Assembly (NCBI GenBank): GCA_020831845.1
Contig: JAFIFV010000043.1
Span: 31,673 to 95,672, forward strand
DNA length: 64,000 nucleotides
Direction of reading: 5' to 3'
Origin: Ectothiorhodospiraceae bacterium
Lineage (GTDB): Bacteria; Pseudomonadota; Gammaproteobacteria; Nitrococcales; Aquisalimonadaceae
In this document: piece by piece, positions 1 to 8,903 of the stretch
Layout of the letters: the number at the start of each line of letters is the position of its first letter
How positions within the stretch are numbered: the stretch's first letter is position 1
Position numbers and translations under genes: made by a program
Notes under the pieces: model-generated
What the model was told of the DNA's origin: nothing
The model's database searches: none
Seen by the model: only the letters and a program-made list of their open reading frames with translations

Positions 1-1864
1 CCAGGCCCGCACGCAGTATCGCTTGCAGATCCGCCTGGGTGGGGTCGGGGGTGGCATCAAGCATTACGCGCGAACGCAGCAGCGGGTTATCCGCCAATGC
101 CGCGGGCTGATGAAAGTCCTTCAGCGCCTGGCGTACGGCGATAGCGAAATCCGGTTCCGAGAGTACCAGTCTAAAGGTGGGCTCCACAGGGGCGTGGGTC
201 GACACCTGGGAAGGACGAGTGGCCAGCTCCCGTTCCGCCATGCTCTCGAGCCACGCCGCACCGGGTTCCAGGCGCCAGTCGCGCGCAAACAGCTGGGGGC
301 CGAGATCACCGGCCTCTTCTCCAATGGAGAAGAACCCCAGATGATTGAACATCGGCTCGAGCCGCTCGCCGTCCGGGGTCACAATGAAGGCCCATGCCAG
401 TCTGGGCGTGCCGAGCCAGTAGCGGGTGGAGAGCAGAGCCAGCAGATTGTAGGAGGTGGAGCCAGGGCCACCCCCTTCCACCGGCCAGTAACGCTGCAGT
501 AACAGCGCTTCACCCGGGCGCAGCGGCGCGTGCCGTCGCGCGTGCGCATGAGCGAGGCGCAGGGCGGGATCCAAGGCCAGATCGGTGGCTTCGAACGCCC
601 GCAGAACCAGGAGCTGTGCTACGGCCAGCAGCTTGCGATGGCGATCGCGGAATACGCTGAAGGCGTGTGGCTGCATCGCCAGCCAGTGCGCGGCCAGCGC
701 TGCGGACGGCGCACCCTCCAGCCTCCGTACGAGCCCGAGGATGGCGGGGTGATCGACTGTTTGTGCCGCCTCGATGGATGCAGCGTCCGAGAACTTCCAG
801 TCGTAGTAGGGACGCATGGAGGGAGAATGGCGGTGCAGGAACAGCAGATCAAAAAAGGCGTCCTGCTGGTCGGTGCCGGTGTTGCTGCGGAATCGCCGGA
901 TCACGGCATCCCGCACCCTGGCGTGCAGAGCGTGGTAATCCTCGGGCGCCCGCCAGCGCAGGTCGTAATCCAGCGCATCGCGGACCAGGTCGTGCGGGCA
1001 CAGCCCCCGCTCGCCGTGCTCCACCAGGGAAAGACCGCGGAGCCAGTTGAACATCGTGGGCGCGTCCTCCGGACGTTCAAGCACCTGTGCCAGCAGGGTT
1101 TCGGTGGTGAAACGGGCATGAGCGCAGATTTCCAGGGCGCGACGGTATGCCGGGCCTGGCAACTGCTGCAGCAGACGCTCCAGCAGCATGCCGATAACGG
1201 CGTGTTGTCGGCGCAGATCGAAGGCGACATTCCCCTTCTTCTGTGCCAGTACGTCGGCCGCCAGCGAGAGTGCCAGCGGGTGCCCGTAGGTGAACGAGAG
1301 CAGTTGCTGATGGTGCGCTTCGGCAACCCCCCTCAGCCGCAGGTAGCGCCTGCTTTCCTGCGAGCGAAGATTGCGCAGCGTCACGTGGCGGGAAATCTCT
1401 CCCCATGCGGAGTCTGCCAGCCATCCGGTGGACGGCGGCCCGCGCCCTGCCAGCACGGTCAGGCTGTGGCCGGGGAGTTCAGGCAGCAGGCATTCCCGCA
1501 ACCAGCTGTCCAGCGGGGCCATGTGCTCGTAGCCGTCGATCAGCAAGACCAGGTCCGGGGGAAGCCTGGCGGTCGGTCCCAGTTGCCGTTGCAGGTTTTC
1601 CGGTGTCGGATCGATATCCCGGCCGCTCAGCCACGCGACGGGCCTGCCCGCTTCCCGGGCGAGCGACTGGAAACGCTGCAGCAATGTGGTCTTGCCGATG
1701 CCCCCGGTGCCGTGCAGGTGAAGCACGGCGAAAGGTGGGTTCCCGGCCCGAAGCGCCCGCCGGAACAGGGCGATCTCTGCTCGCCGGCCCACCATCAGGC
1801 GCAGGCGGGCCGCAGCCAAACGGTCGGCCAACCGAGGAATCTGCTGTCCAGGGCAATGACGCAT
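1..1864 (-). CDS. P-loop (STAND/AAA-like) ATPase, possible signal-transduction regulator; truncated at window edge
   Basis: Reading the minus strand from ATG at 1864 gives one open frame to base 1 (MRHCPGQQIPRLADRLAAARLRLMVGRRAEIALFRRALRAGNPPFAVLHLHGTGGIGKTTLLQRF...) with Walker A GTGGIGKTT and a Walker B-like LVLLIDGYE. Not in the ORF track because its stop lies outside the window. Confidence 0.7.
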   Translation of the reverse strand, partial: MRHCPGQQIPRLADRLAAARLRLMVGRRAEIALFRRALRAGNPPFAVLHLHGTGGIGKTTLLQRFQSLAREAGRPVAWLSGRDIDPTPENLQRQLGPTARLPPDLVLLIDGYEHMAPLDSWLRECLLPELPGHSLTVLAGRGPPSTGWLADSAWGEISRHVTLRNLRSQESRRYLRLRGVAEAHHQQLLSFTYGHPLALSLAADVLAQKKGNVAFDLRRQHAVIGMLLERLLQQLPGPAYRRALEICAHARFTTETLLAQVLERPEDAPTMFNWLRGLSLVEHGERGLCPHDLVRDALDYDLRWRAPEDYHALHARVRDAVIRRFRSNTGTDQQDAFFDLLFLHRHSPSMRPYYDWKFSDAASIEAAQTVDHPAILGLVRRLEGAPSAALAAHWLAMQPHAFSVFRDRHRKLLAVAQLLVLRAFEATDLALDPALRLAHAHARRHAPLRPGEALLLQRYWPVEGGGPGSTSYNLLALLSTRYWLGTPRLAWAFIVTPDGERLEPMFNHLGFFSIGEEAGDLGPQLFARDWRLEPGAAWLESMAERELATRPSQVSTHAPVEPTFRLVLSEPDFAIAVRQALKDFHQPAALADNPLLRSRVMLDATPDPTQADLQAILRAGL

Positions 1865-1990
1865 GAGCCTGTCCATGCACGATGAGGGCAGCGCCTTCTT
1901 GAAGAATATGCGATGCGGAGAAGAGCGCCAGCAGCAATGCTCCGCAAGGCTGTCGGGGCCGGCGACGCAGCGAAGACCCGGCGCACGTCG

Positions 1991-2731
1991 TCAGGCTGTC
2001 CGGTCTCCGTGGTCCGGTTCCAGCAGCATGCGCGTCAGTTCCTCCGGGGCCGTGACCATGGCGTCATGGCCGGTGGCGATTTCCAGCCATTCCCAGGCGT
2101 CCTGTCGGCGTACCCAATCCCACACACCCCGCAGCACCGGGTAAGGCGGCTCGGTACAGGCGATATAGCAGCGCGGCAGGCCGTTGCCCACCGGGTTTTC
2201 GATGTTCAGCGGCGAGGCATACAGACTGAACGGATGCGGCGTCAGCCGCCGGTCTACCCAGGCCTCGTCCTCCGGGTCGGTGATGGCGAATGAGCTGGCC
2301 GGCGGCGTCGGCAGGCTGAGCCCGTTGCTGGTTTTCTGTGCCAGGCGTCGGCGCTCCGCTGCCGCCTCCGGCGGCAGGATGTCGAAGGGTGCCTGGCCTG
2401 GCTGGACGATCAGTGCATCCAGATAGACCAGCCGGCGGATTCGCTCGGGCATCCGGTCCGCGACGCCGCTGATCACGATGCCGCCAAAGGAGTGGCCCAC
2501 CAGCACCACGTCCGAGAGTTCCTCGAAGGTGATGACGTTGCAGATGTCGTCGGTGAGCGTGTCCAGTGTGATGTCCGGGGAGAGCAGGTGGGAGCGCTCC
2601 CCCAGGCCGGTGCAGGTGGGCGTGAAAACGCGATGCCCGGCCTTCTGCAGTCGCTGTTCCACCCGACGCCAGCACCAGCCGCCGTGCCAGGCCCCGTGTA
2701 CCAGGACATACGTCAGACTTTCGTCCGTCAT
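1991..2731 (-). CDS. alpha/beta fold hydrolase (EstC-like esterase)
   Basis: YVLVHGAWHGGWCW N-terminus and GHSFGG nucleophile elbow; 246 aa. Confidence 0.85.
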   Translation of the reverse strand: MTDESLTYVLVHGAWHGGWCWRRVEQRLQKAGHRVFTPTCTGLGERSHLLSPDITLDTLTDDICNVITFEELSDVVLVGHSFGGIVISGVADRMPERIRRLVYLDALIVQPGQAPFDILPPEAAAERRRLAQKTSNGLSLPTPPASSFAITDPEDEAWVDRRLTPHPFSLYASPLNIENPVGNGLPRCYIACTEPPYPVLRGVWDWVRRQDAWEWLEIATGHDAMVTAPEELTRMLLEPDHGDRTA

Positions 2732-2764
2732 CCGTCTCCCCTCGAGTCGCCGTCCGGACGCCGG

Positions 2765-3253
2765 TCAGCGGACCGGCAGTTTCTTTTCCCAGAACATCGC
2801 CCTGCCCATCTGCGGGTCCAGAGCGTAGGCCTCGAAGCCGAAGGCCTGGTAAGCGCCGCGGGCGGGATGATTGTCTTCCAGCACTTCCAGGGTCAGCTTG
2901 CAGCAGCCCAGGGAGAGTGCCAGTTCCTCTGCCCGCGCCAGCAGCAGTTTCCCGACGCCCCGGCCCCGGTGGGCTTTGGTGACCACGATATCGTGAATGT
3001 TCAGCAAGGGCTTGCACGCGAAGGTGGAAAAGCCCTCCATGCAGTTGGCCAGGCCGATGAACGCGTCACCGTCGGTGGCCAGGAGGACATGGGCCGAGGA
3101 CCGTTCGCGCAGCTCGGCCACCAGGTGCTCGCGGGTGTACGCGGGCAGGTCCTGCCCGCCGCCCATCGGATCCTGCGCATACTCACGTAGCAGTTGAACC
3201 AGCGCCTGTCCATGCGTGGGGTTCGCCAGGTCCGCCCGGATGATCTTTGTCAT
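2765..3253 (-). CDS. GNAT family N-acetyltransferase
   Basis: VTKAHRGRGVGKLLLARAEELA acetyl-CoA binding motif; 162 aa. Confidence 0.88.
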   Translation of the reverse strand: MTKIIRADLANPTHGQALVQLLREYAQDPMGGGQDLPAYTREHLVAELRERSSAHVLLATDGDAFIGLANCMEGFSTFACKPLLNIHDIVVTKAHRGRGVGKLLLARAEELALSLGCCKLTLEVLEDNHPARGAYQAFGFEAYALDPQMGRAMFWEKKLPVR

Positions 3254-3290
3254 GAATGCCGTGCTCCGCCTTGTTCTTGTTTGGTTCAGG

Positions 3291-3935
3291 TCAGTTGCCT
3301 GCGGGCGTCACCCCCGCGGTGTCCGGATCATAGTGGTAGCGACTGCCGTCGACGCTGAACAGCAGCTTCCCGCCCCGCCAGGCAATGGCCTGGTAACGGG
3401 TTTCCGGCGGTACCGTGTCCGCGTGCTCCGGCAGCCGCACCGGAGTGGCGTTCTCCTCCACCGTGTCGGCCAGCGCCTCGCGGTCGACCACCTCCAGCAT
3501 CCGGCCAGGGCCCGGGCTCTCCCGGAGGAAGGTGGCGTAGCGGCCGTCCTCGCTCCAGGGGCCCGGTTCTACCGTGCCGCCGTACTGGAAGGCAGCGGGG
3601 TAGGGATGGTTCTCCCCGGTTGCCAGCAGCCAGCCGGCGCCATGGGCCGCGCCCATCGTGCTGACGGCCAGCCAGGTACCATCCGGCGAGAGGGCGCCGC
3701 CGACGAAGCGCCCGCTGGCCCCGAACCAGGTATCCCCGGTGACCTGTATGTTGCCGGGAATGGCCTCCATGTCCAGCAGTACGGTTCCTTCCCCATCTCG
3801 CACGGCATGGTCCGAGATTTCCACCGATGCGCGTTCACGGGGCTGTTCGCCAGGTTGGGGGTCCGCGCAGCCGCCCAGGGCAAGCAGACAGACCATGGCC
3901 AGCAAGCGCGTCACTCTGCGATGGAAAACATGCAT
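3291..3935 (-). CDS. putative lipoprotein of unknown function
   Basis: N-terminal hydrophobic signal with lipobox LLALGGC; 214 aa. Confidence 0.6.
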   Translation of the reverse strand: MHVFHRRVTRLLAMVCLLALGGCADPQPGEQPRERASVEISDHAVRDGEGTVLLDMEAIPGNIQVTGDTWFGASGRFVGGALSPDGTWLAVSTMGAAHGAGWLLATGENHPYPAAFQYGGTVEPGPWSEDGRYATFLRESPGPGRMLEVVDREALADTVEENATPVRLPEHADTVPPETRYQAIAWRGGKLLFSVDGSRYHYDPDTAGVTPAGN

Positions 3936-4069
3936 GCTGACGGTATCGTCCCCTTCACTGGAAGCGGGTCCCGCAAGACACTGTGTCAGGCTTGATCCTT
4001 CGGGGGCAACTCCGGATCCGTGGCAGGCTCCCGGGAGCGCCCGGGGCGTGGACAGCTCGCCACCGCTGC

Positions 4070-4106
4070 TTCGGAAAAAGAAAAGGGGTTCCGGCGGGAA
4101 CCCCTT
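4070..4106 (-). terminator. Rho-independent terminator downstream of panB
   Basis: Perfect 10-bp stem aaggggttcc-ggcg-ggaacccctt (4083-4106); on the minus strand it is followed by TTTTCTTTTT. Confidence 0.85.
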
Positions 4107-4136
4107 CGAGGGACTGCGTGGTCAGGAGGCGTGTAT

Positions 4137-5033
4137 CTAGCGGGCCAGCGCCACGGCCACCGGTCCGTCCACCGAGCCGCAGGTGCGGTTCAGGTGCTCG
4201 GTCAGCCGGCGGCGCTCTTCCGCCGGCAGGTCGCTGGACTGCTCGCGGCCCGGGAATACCCGCTGTTCGACATCCTGACGGTACTGCTCGGCCGCAGCGG
4301 TGATCTGCTCGGCGACGTTGGCGTAGCGCTTGGTGTGGCGCGGCTTGAAGTCGGTGTACAGCCCGAACAGATCGTGGAACACCTGAATCTCGCCGTCGCA
4401 CTCCGCACCGGCGCCGATGCCGATGGTGGGCACTTTCACGCGGCGGCTGACTTCCGCCGCCAGCGAACTGGGGACCAGCTCCAGCACAATGGCGAAGGCG
4501 CCGGCATCCGCCAGCGCCTTGGCGTCCTCGACCAGGGTCTGCGCATCTTCCAGCGCCTTGCCCTGGACGCGCGGGCCGCCCAGCGTATGGGTGGACTGCG
4601 GGGTGTAGCCCAGGTGGGCGCAGACGGGGATGCCCGCCTTGACCATGCGGCGGACGATGGGCGCCATGTCGGCCCCACCTTCCAGCTTGATGGCGCCGAC
4701 GCCGGCTTCCTGCATCAGCCGGCCGGCATTGCGAATGGCCTCGTCGCTGTTCACCTGGTAGGTGAGGAACGGCATGTCGGCAATCACCATGGCCCGGGGC
4801 GCGCCGCGGACCACCATGCGCGCATGGTAGATGATCTGCTCCAGGGTGACCGGCAGCGTGGTGTCCTGTCCCTGCACAACCATGCCTACGGTATCGCCAA
4901 CCAGCAGCACCTGAATGCCGGCCCGGTCCAGCATCTGAGCGGACGTGTAGTCATACGCCGTCAGCGCCGTGATCCGCTGCCGCTTGTGCTTCATGGCAAT
5001 CAGATCGCTGGGTGTGTAACGCTTGGTAGTCAT
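4137..5033 (-). CDS. panB: 3-methyl-2-oxobutanoate hydroxymethyltransferase
   Basis: ITALTAYDYTSAQMLDRAGIQVLLVGDTVGMVVQG ... GAIKLEGG; 298 aa, typical PanB. Confidence 0.95.
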   Translation of the reverse strand: MTTKRYTPSDLIAMKHKRQRITALTAYDYTSAQMLDRAGIQVLLVGDTVGMVVQGQDTTLPVTLEQIIYHARMVVRGAPRAMVIADMPFLTYQVNSDEAIRNAGRLMQEAGVGAIKLEGGADMAPIVRRMVKAGIPVCAHLGYTPQSTHTLGGPRVQGKALEDAQTLVEDAKALADAGAFAIVLELVPSSLAAEVSRRVKVPTIGIGAGAECDGEIQVFHDLFGLYTDFKPRHTKRYANVAEQITAAAEQYRQDVEQRVFPGREQSSDLPAEERRRLTEHLNRTCGSVDGPVAVALAR

Positions 5034-5103
5034 GACCGCTACTCCTCACTACTGGTGAACGGTCGGGCAAGCCTTTCATTCCTTTATTCATTAGTCAATT
5101 CTT

Positions 5104-5122
5104 AGAATTATTGAATAATTCT
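5104..5122. promoter_or_regulatory. 19-bp perfect palindrome, candidate LysR operator between panB and the lysR-type gene
   Basis: AGAATTATT-G-AATAATTCT in an AT-rich divergent intergenic region. Confidence 0.55.
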
Positions 5123-5145
5123 TAGTAATTGCTTATATATTATGT

Positions 5146-6066
5146 ATGACTCTGGAAGATCTGAAAATTTTCGTGGCAGCGTGCCAGGCGGGGAGTTTGA
5201 GCGCGGTGGCCAGGGAGGCGGGATGCACGCAGTCCGCTGTCAGTCAGCACATCGGCAGGCTCGAATCTGAGCTCGGAGTGCCGCTCCTCGAGCGCCTGGC
5301 CCGGGGGGTGGAGCCCACCCCTGCCGGGCGCATACTCAGCGAACTTGCGCAGGAAGGGCTGGAGTCGATCGACTTCGGCCTTCAGCGAATCCAGGCGATG
5401 AGGGAAGGTGATGCCGGTACCCTGACCATCACCACCGGCGGCACCACGGTGCGGCATTTCTTCCGCCGGGCAGTGGTGCGTTTCCGGGAATTGCACCCGG
5501 AGGTGAACCTGCGCTTTCAGCCTGCCAGTTCCACCCGCCGCTGTTTCGAGATTCTGCGCCGTCGTCAGGCGGATCTCGCCTTCGTGAGCATGGGCAACAA
5601 CGAACGCGGTGTACGCGAACGCCCGGTCGCCGAACAGCATTTCTTCCTGATGGCGGGCAGGGATCACCCGCTGGCCGGGCGGCAGCAATTGCGGATGAAG
5701 GAGCTGGCGGGGATCCGCTACCTGGGGTTGTCGCACGGCACGTCCCACCGCGACGCGCTGGCGGCGGCGTTGGCCGAAGAGGGCCTGACGCTGCAGGCGG
5801 AAATGGAGCTGGATGATTTCGATACCGCTTGCATCTTCGTGGAATTGGGGCTGGGCCAGGCAATCTGCCCGGCCATGCAGGCGCACAATTTTTCACGCAG
5901 TTCCGCCGTGAGCGTGGTGCCCATCATGGATCTGCCGCCGGTATCCGTTGGCTGGGCTTACCGCGGCCCGGGAGCCATTACCCCGCCGGCCAGGGATTTC
6001 CTGCAAGTCTTCGAGCAGGTCCTGGCCGATATGGGGGCCATTCCCGGGCTGCGTCTGGTGTCCTGA
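5146..6066 (+). CDS. LysR family transcriptional regulator
   Basis: N-terminal HTH MTLEDLKIFVAACQAGSLSAVAREAGCTQSAVSQHIGRLESELGVPLLER; 306 aa. Confidence 0.93.
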   Translation: MTLEDLKIFVAACQAGSLSAVAREAGCTQSAVSQHIGRLESELGVPLLERLARGVEPTPAGRILSELAQEGLESIDFGLQRIQAMREGDAGTLTITTGGTTVRHFFRRAVVRFRELHPEVNLRFQPASSTRRCFEILRRRQADLAFVSMGNNERGVRERPVAEQHFFLMAGRDHPLAGRQQLRMKELAGIRYLGLSHGTSHRDALAAALAEEGLTLQAEMELDDFDTACIFVELGLGQAICPAMQAHNFSRSSAVSVVPIMDLPPVSVGWAYRGPGAITPPARDFLQVFEQVLADMGAIPGLRLVS

Positions 6067-6159
6067 TCTGTCTGTTTCCGGTATCGGCTGGAGCGGTATG
6101 GGAAGGCCGCCGACGGCTGGTGCGGGAGGAGGAGCCTTCGCCGCCGACGGCCGGGCGCT

Positions 6160-6431
6160 TAAGGAAGCGCTGAAGTATCCACGTTGTCGCGCTCGAGACC
6201 GGTTTTCGTTCGTGGCCATTGCCTGCGAACGCCGTCTTGCCAGTGCGCGCCGATGGCTTCGCAGAGCCCCATGCGAATCGATCAGAGGCTCCCAAAGGGT
6301 TACGGTCAGATTTTTCGCGCTGCGTTGTTGCGGCGCTTGACCGTGGAATGACCACGGCGCTGCGCACCGCGCCTTGCATCGCGAAAAATCTGACCGTAAC
6401 GCGGCAGCGTGAGTACTTCAGCGCTTCCTTA
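6160..6431. repeat. MITE-like element, complete copy (copy 1), non-coding
   Basis: Perfect 18-bp terminal inverted repeats taaggaagcgctgaagta (6160-6177) / tacttcagcgcttcctta (6414-6431); internal perfect 20-bp inverted repeat ttacggtcagatttttcgcg (6300-6319) / cgcgaaaaatctgaccgtaa (6380-6399); homologous sequence at 63766-64000. Confidence 0.85.
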
Positions 6432-7952
6432 GAAGAACCCCAGCGCCCTGGGGCTGTAGCTCACCAGAAGATTCTTGGTCTGCTGGTAGTGCTCAAGCAT
6501 CATCTTGTGCGTCTCACGCCCGATGCCCGACTGCTTGTAGCCGCCGAATGCTGCGTGCGCCGGGTACAGGTGATAGCAGTTGGTCCACACGCGGCCGGCC
6601 TGAATGCCGCGGCCGAGACGATAGGCGGTGTTCATGTCGCGGCTCCAGACACCGGCTCCCAGGCCATAGAGCGTGTCATTGGCGAGCGCCAATGCCTCGT
6701 CCTCGTCCTTGAAGGTGGTGAGAGAAACCACGGGGCCGAAGATCTCCTCCTGGAATATGCGCATGCTGTTGTTGCCCCTGAATAGCGTCGGTTGTACGTA
6801 GTACCCGTCCGCCAGATCGCTGCCGACCGACGCCCGGGAGCCGCCGGCCAGGCACTCCGCACCTTCCTGGCGACCGATTTCCATGTAGCCGAGGATCTTT
6901 TCCAATTGCTCGGAGGATGCCTGGGCCCCGATCATCGTTTCTGTATCCAGCGGGTTGCCCTGCTTTACACGGCCAAAGCGCTCGACGACGCGACCGATGA
7001 ACTTGTCGGCAATGGATTCCTGCATCAGCGCGCGCGAGGGGCAGGTGCAGACCTCGCCCTGATTCAGGCAGGCCAGCACCACGCCCTCGATTGCCTTGTC
7101 GAGAAAATCATCGTCGTGCGCCATCACGTCTTCCATGAAGATGTTCGGCGACTTGCCGCCCAGCTCCAGGGTGACCGGGATGATGTTTTCGGCGGCATAC
7201 TGCATGATCTGGCGTCCGGTGGAGGTTTCACCGGTGAATGCAACCTTGGCGATGCGATCACTGGTTGCCAGCGGCTTGCCGGCCTCGAGGCCAAAACCGT
7301 TGATCACGTTGAGTACGCCTGGGGGCAGCAGATCCTGCACCAGTTCCAGCCAGATATGGATGGAGGCCGGTGTCTGCTCGGCGGGCTTGAGAACGATGCA
7401 GTTGCCCGCCGCGAGCGCCGGCGCCATCTTCCAGGCTGCCATCAGCAGCGGGAAGTTCCAGGGGATGATCTGCGCGACAACGCCCAGCGGTTCATGGAAG
7501 TGATAGGCGACGGTGGTTTCGTCGACCTCTCCCAGAGAGCCCTCCTGGGCGCGAATGCAGCCGGCGAAGTAGCGGAAATGGTCGATCGCCAACGGCACGT
7601 CGGCAGCGAGGGTTTCGCGTATCGGCTTGCCGTTGTCCCAGGTCTCGGCTACCGCCAGACGCTCGATATCGGCTTCCATCCGGTCAGCGATCTTCAGCAG
7701 GATATTCGAGCGTTCGGTGATCGAGGTGCGGCCCCAGGCTGTTTTCGCGGAGTGAGCGGCATCCAGCGCCCGTTCGACGTCCTGCTGGCACGAGCGTGCA
7801 ACCTCACAGAACGGCTGTCCAGTAACCGGCGTTACGTTCTCGAAATATCGACCGTTGATAGGCTCTACCCATTCACCATTGATGAAGTTGCCGTAGCGCG
7901 ACTTGAACTGAACTTTTGAATCCTGATCCCCAGGTCTCGCGTAGATCATCAC
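6429..7952 (-). CDS. NAD-dependent aldehyde dehydrogenase (ExaC/AldB-like)
   Basis: 507 aa; [24 protein letters not shown] catalytic Cys region, C-terminus [13 protein letters not shown] typical of ExaC/AldB type. Confidence 0.92.
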   Translation of the reverse strand: MMIYARPGDQDSKVQFKSRYGNFINGEWVEPINGRYFENVTPVTGQPFCEVARSCQQDVERALDAAHSAKTAWGRTSITERSNILLKIADRMEADIERLAVAETWDNGKPIRETLAADVPLAIDHFRYFAGCIRAQEGSLGEVDETTVAYHFHEPLGVVAQIIPWNFPLLMAAWKMAPALAAGNCIVLKPAEQTPASIHIWLELVQDLLPPGVLNVINGFGLEAGKPLATSDRIAKVAFTGETSTGRQIMQYAAENIIPVTLELGGKSPNIFMEDVMAHDDDFLDKAIEGVVLACLNQGEVCTCPSRALMQESIADKFIGRVVERFGRVKQGNPLDTETMIGAQASSEQLEKILGYMEIGRQEGAECLAGGSRASVGSDLADGYYVQPTLFRGNNSMRIFQEEIFGPVVSLTTFKDEDEALALANDTLYGLGAGVWSRDMNTAYRLGRGIQAGRVWTNCYHLYPAHAAFGGYKQSGIGRETHKMMLEHYQQTKNLLVSYSPRALGFF

Positions 7953-8084
7953 ATTCTCCTCGGTGTCTCGCTTGTCGCTGTTGTAGCGCCGGCTGCGGTG
8001 CCGGCGCTTTGATCATCGCGCCAGGGCTGGCCAACCGGTGTCAAAGGCGGGCCGGCTGTGCCGACGTCGATTCGCGAACATCCG

Positions 8085-8100
8085 AGCAAGAGGCGGGCCA
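8085..8100 (-). promoter_or_regulatory. candidate sigma-54 (-24/-12) promoter for the aldehyde dehydrogenase
   Basis: Minus strand TGGCCCGCCTCTTGCT versus consensus TGGCACG-N4-TTGCW; GG-N10-GC spacing exact. Confidence 0.65.
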
Positions 8101-8162
8101 TATCGCTGACGCCGCGTGTCAAGGAGGTTTTCGCAGGACAGAAGATAGAGAGGGAGCGGTTC

Positions 8163-8215
8163 CACTGTGACGCGCACGGAACACAGTGATGGACAGGTGT
8201 CCCATTAATGAGACA
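8163..8215. promoter_or_regulatory. two inverted repeats, candidate upstream activator sites
   Basis: CACTGTG-N12-CACAGTG (8163-8188) and TGTCCCATTAATGAGACA (8198-8215), about 65-130 bp upstream of the sigma-54-like promoter. Confidence 0.45.
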
Positions 8216-8328
8216 ACAAACATGGAACAGAACACATGCCGTCAGTGTGTCATCATTGGATGGTCTGCTGTTGAGGCCAGAGTGGGCGGCACTTTACAGT
8301 GTGCAATGTCCCTCTTCGATTGTATCGG

Positions 8329-8903
8329 TCAGTCGCCCCAGAGCGCGTCCAGGCGCCGGTCGCGTCCGCAATTACTGCGGTAGAAGCGATACCTCAACGG
8401 GTTCTTCCTGTAGTAGTCCTGATGATAGCCGTCTGCCAGGTAGAACGCCCCGGCATCCAGGATTTCCGTGACGATGGGGTTGCTGAAACGGTCGGAGGCC
8501 TGCAACTCGGCACGGGATGCTCCGACGCTTCGCGTTGCTCCTGGCCGACTGCGAAGATGCCGCCACGGTAGTGGGCGCCGCGGTCGCAGAATTGCCCGCC
8601 GGCGTCCAGCGGGTCGATGTTGCGCCAGAACACGGCGAGCAGTTCCTCGTAGCTGACCACCGCGGGATCATACTTCACTCTCACCGCTTCCACGTGGCCG
8701 GTGCGGCCGGCGGTGACCTGTTCGTAGGTGGGGTTTTCCACGTGACCGCCGGTGTAGCCGGCTTCGGTTTCAAGCACGCCGTCCAGTCGATCGTAGGGGG
8801 GCTGCATGCACCAGAAGCAACCGCCGGCGAAGATCGCCTCGTGCTCGCTGCTAGTCTCCTCGGCGGCCGGCGCGCCCGCAATGCTCAGCCCCACCAGCAG
8901 CAC
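8329..8903 (-). pseudogene. msrA: peptide-methionine (S)-S-oxide reductase with frameshift
   Basis: IFAGGCFWCMQPPYDRLDGVLETEAGYTGG ... FCDRGAHYRGGIFAVGQEQREAS in one frame; AELQASDRFSNPIVTEILDAGAFYLADGYHQDYYRKNPLRYRFYR...* in another, switching near 8508-8533. Confidence 0.8.

Noticed and set aside
1321-1335. Apparent frameshift in the left-edge ATPase suggested by fragmented ORFs in the track
   Set aside because: Recounting the C6 run shows the minus-strand frame stays open; the ORF is absent from the track only because its stop is outside the window.
530-1885. 451-aa plus-strand ORF at the left edge
   Set aside because: The opposite strand encodes a P-loop ATPase with intact Walker A; the plus-strand translation is Gln/Arg/Gly-rich with no motif.
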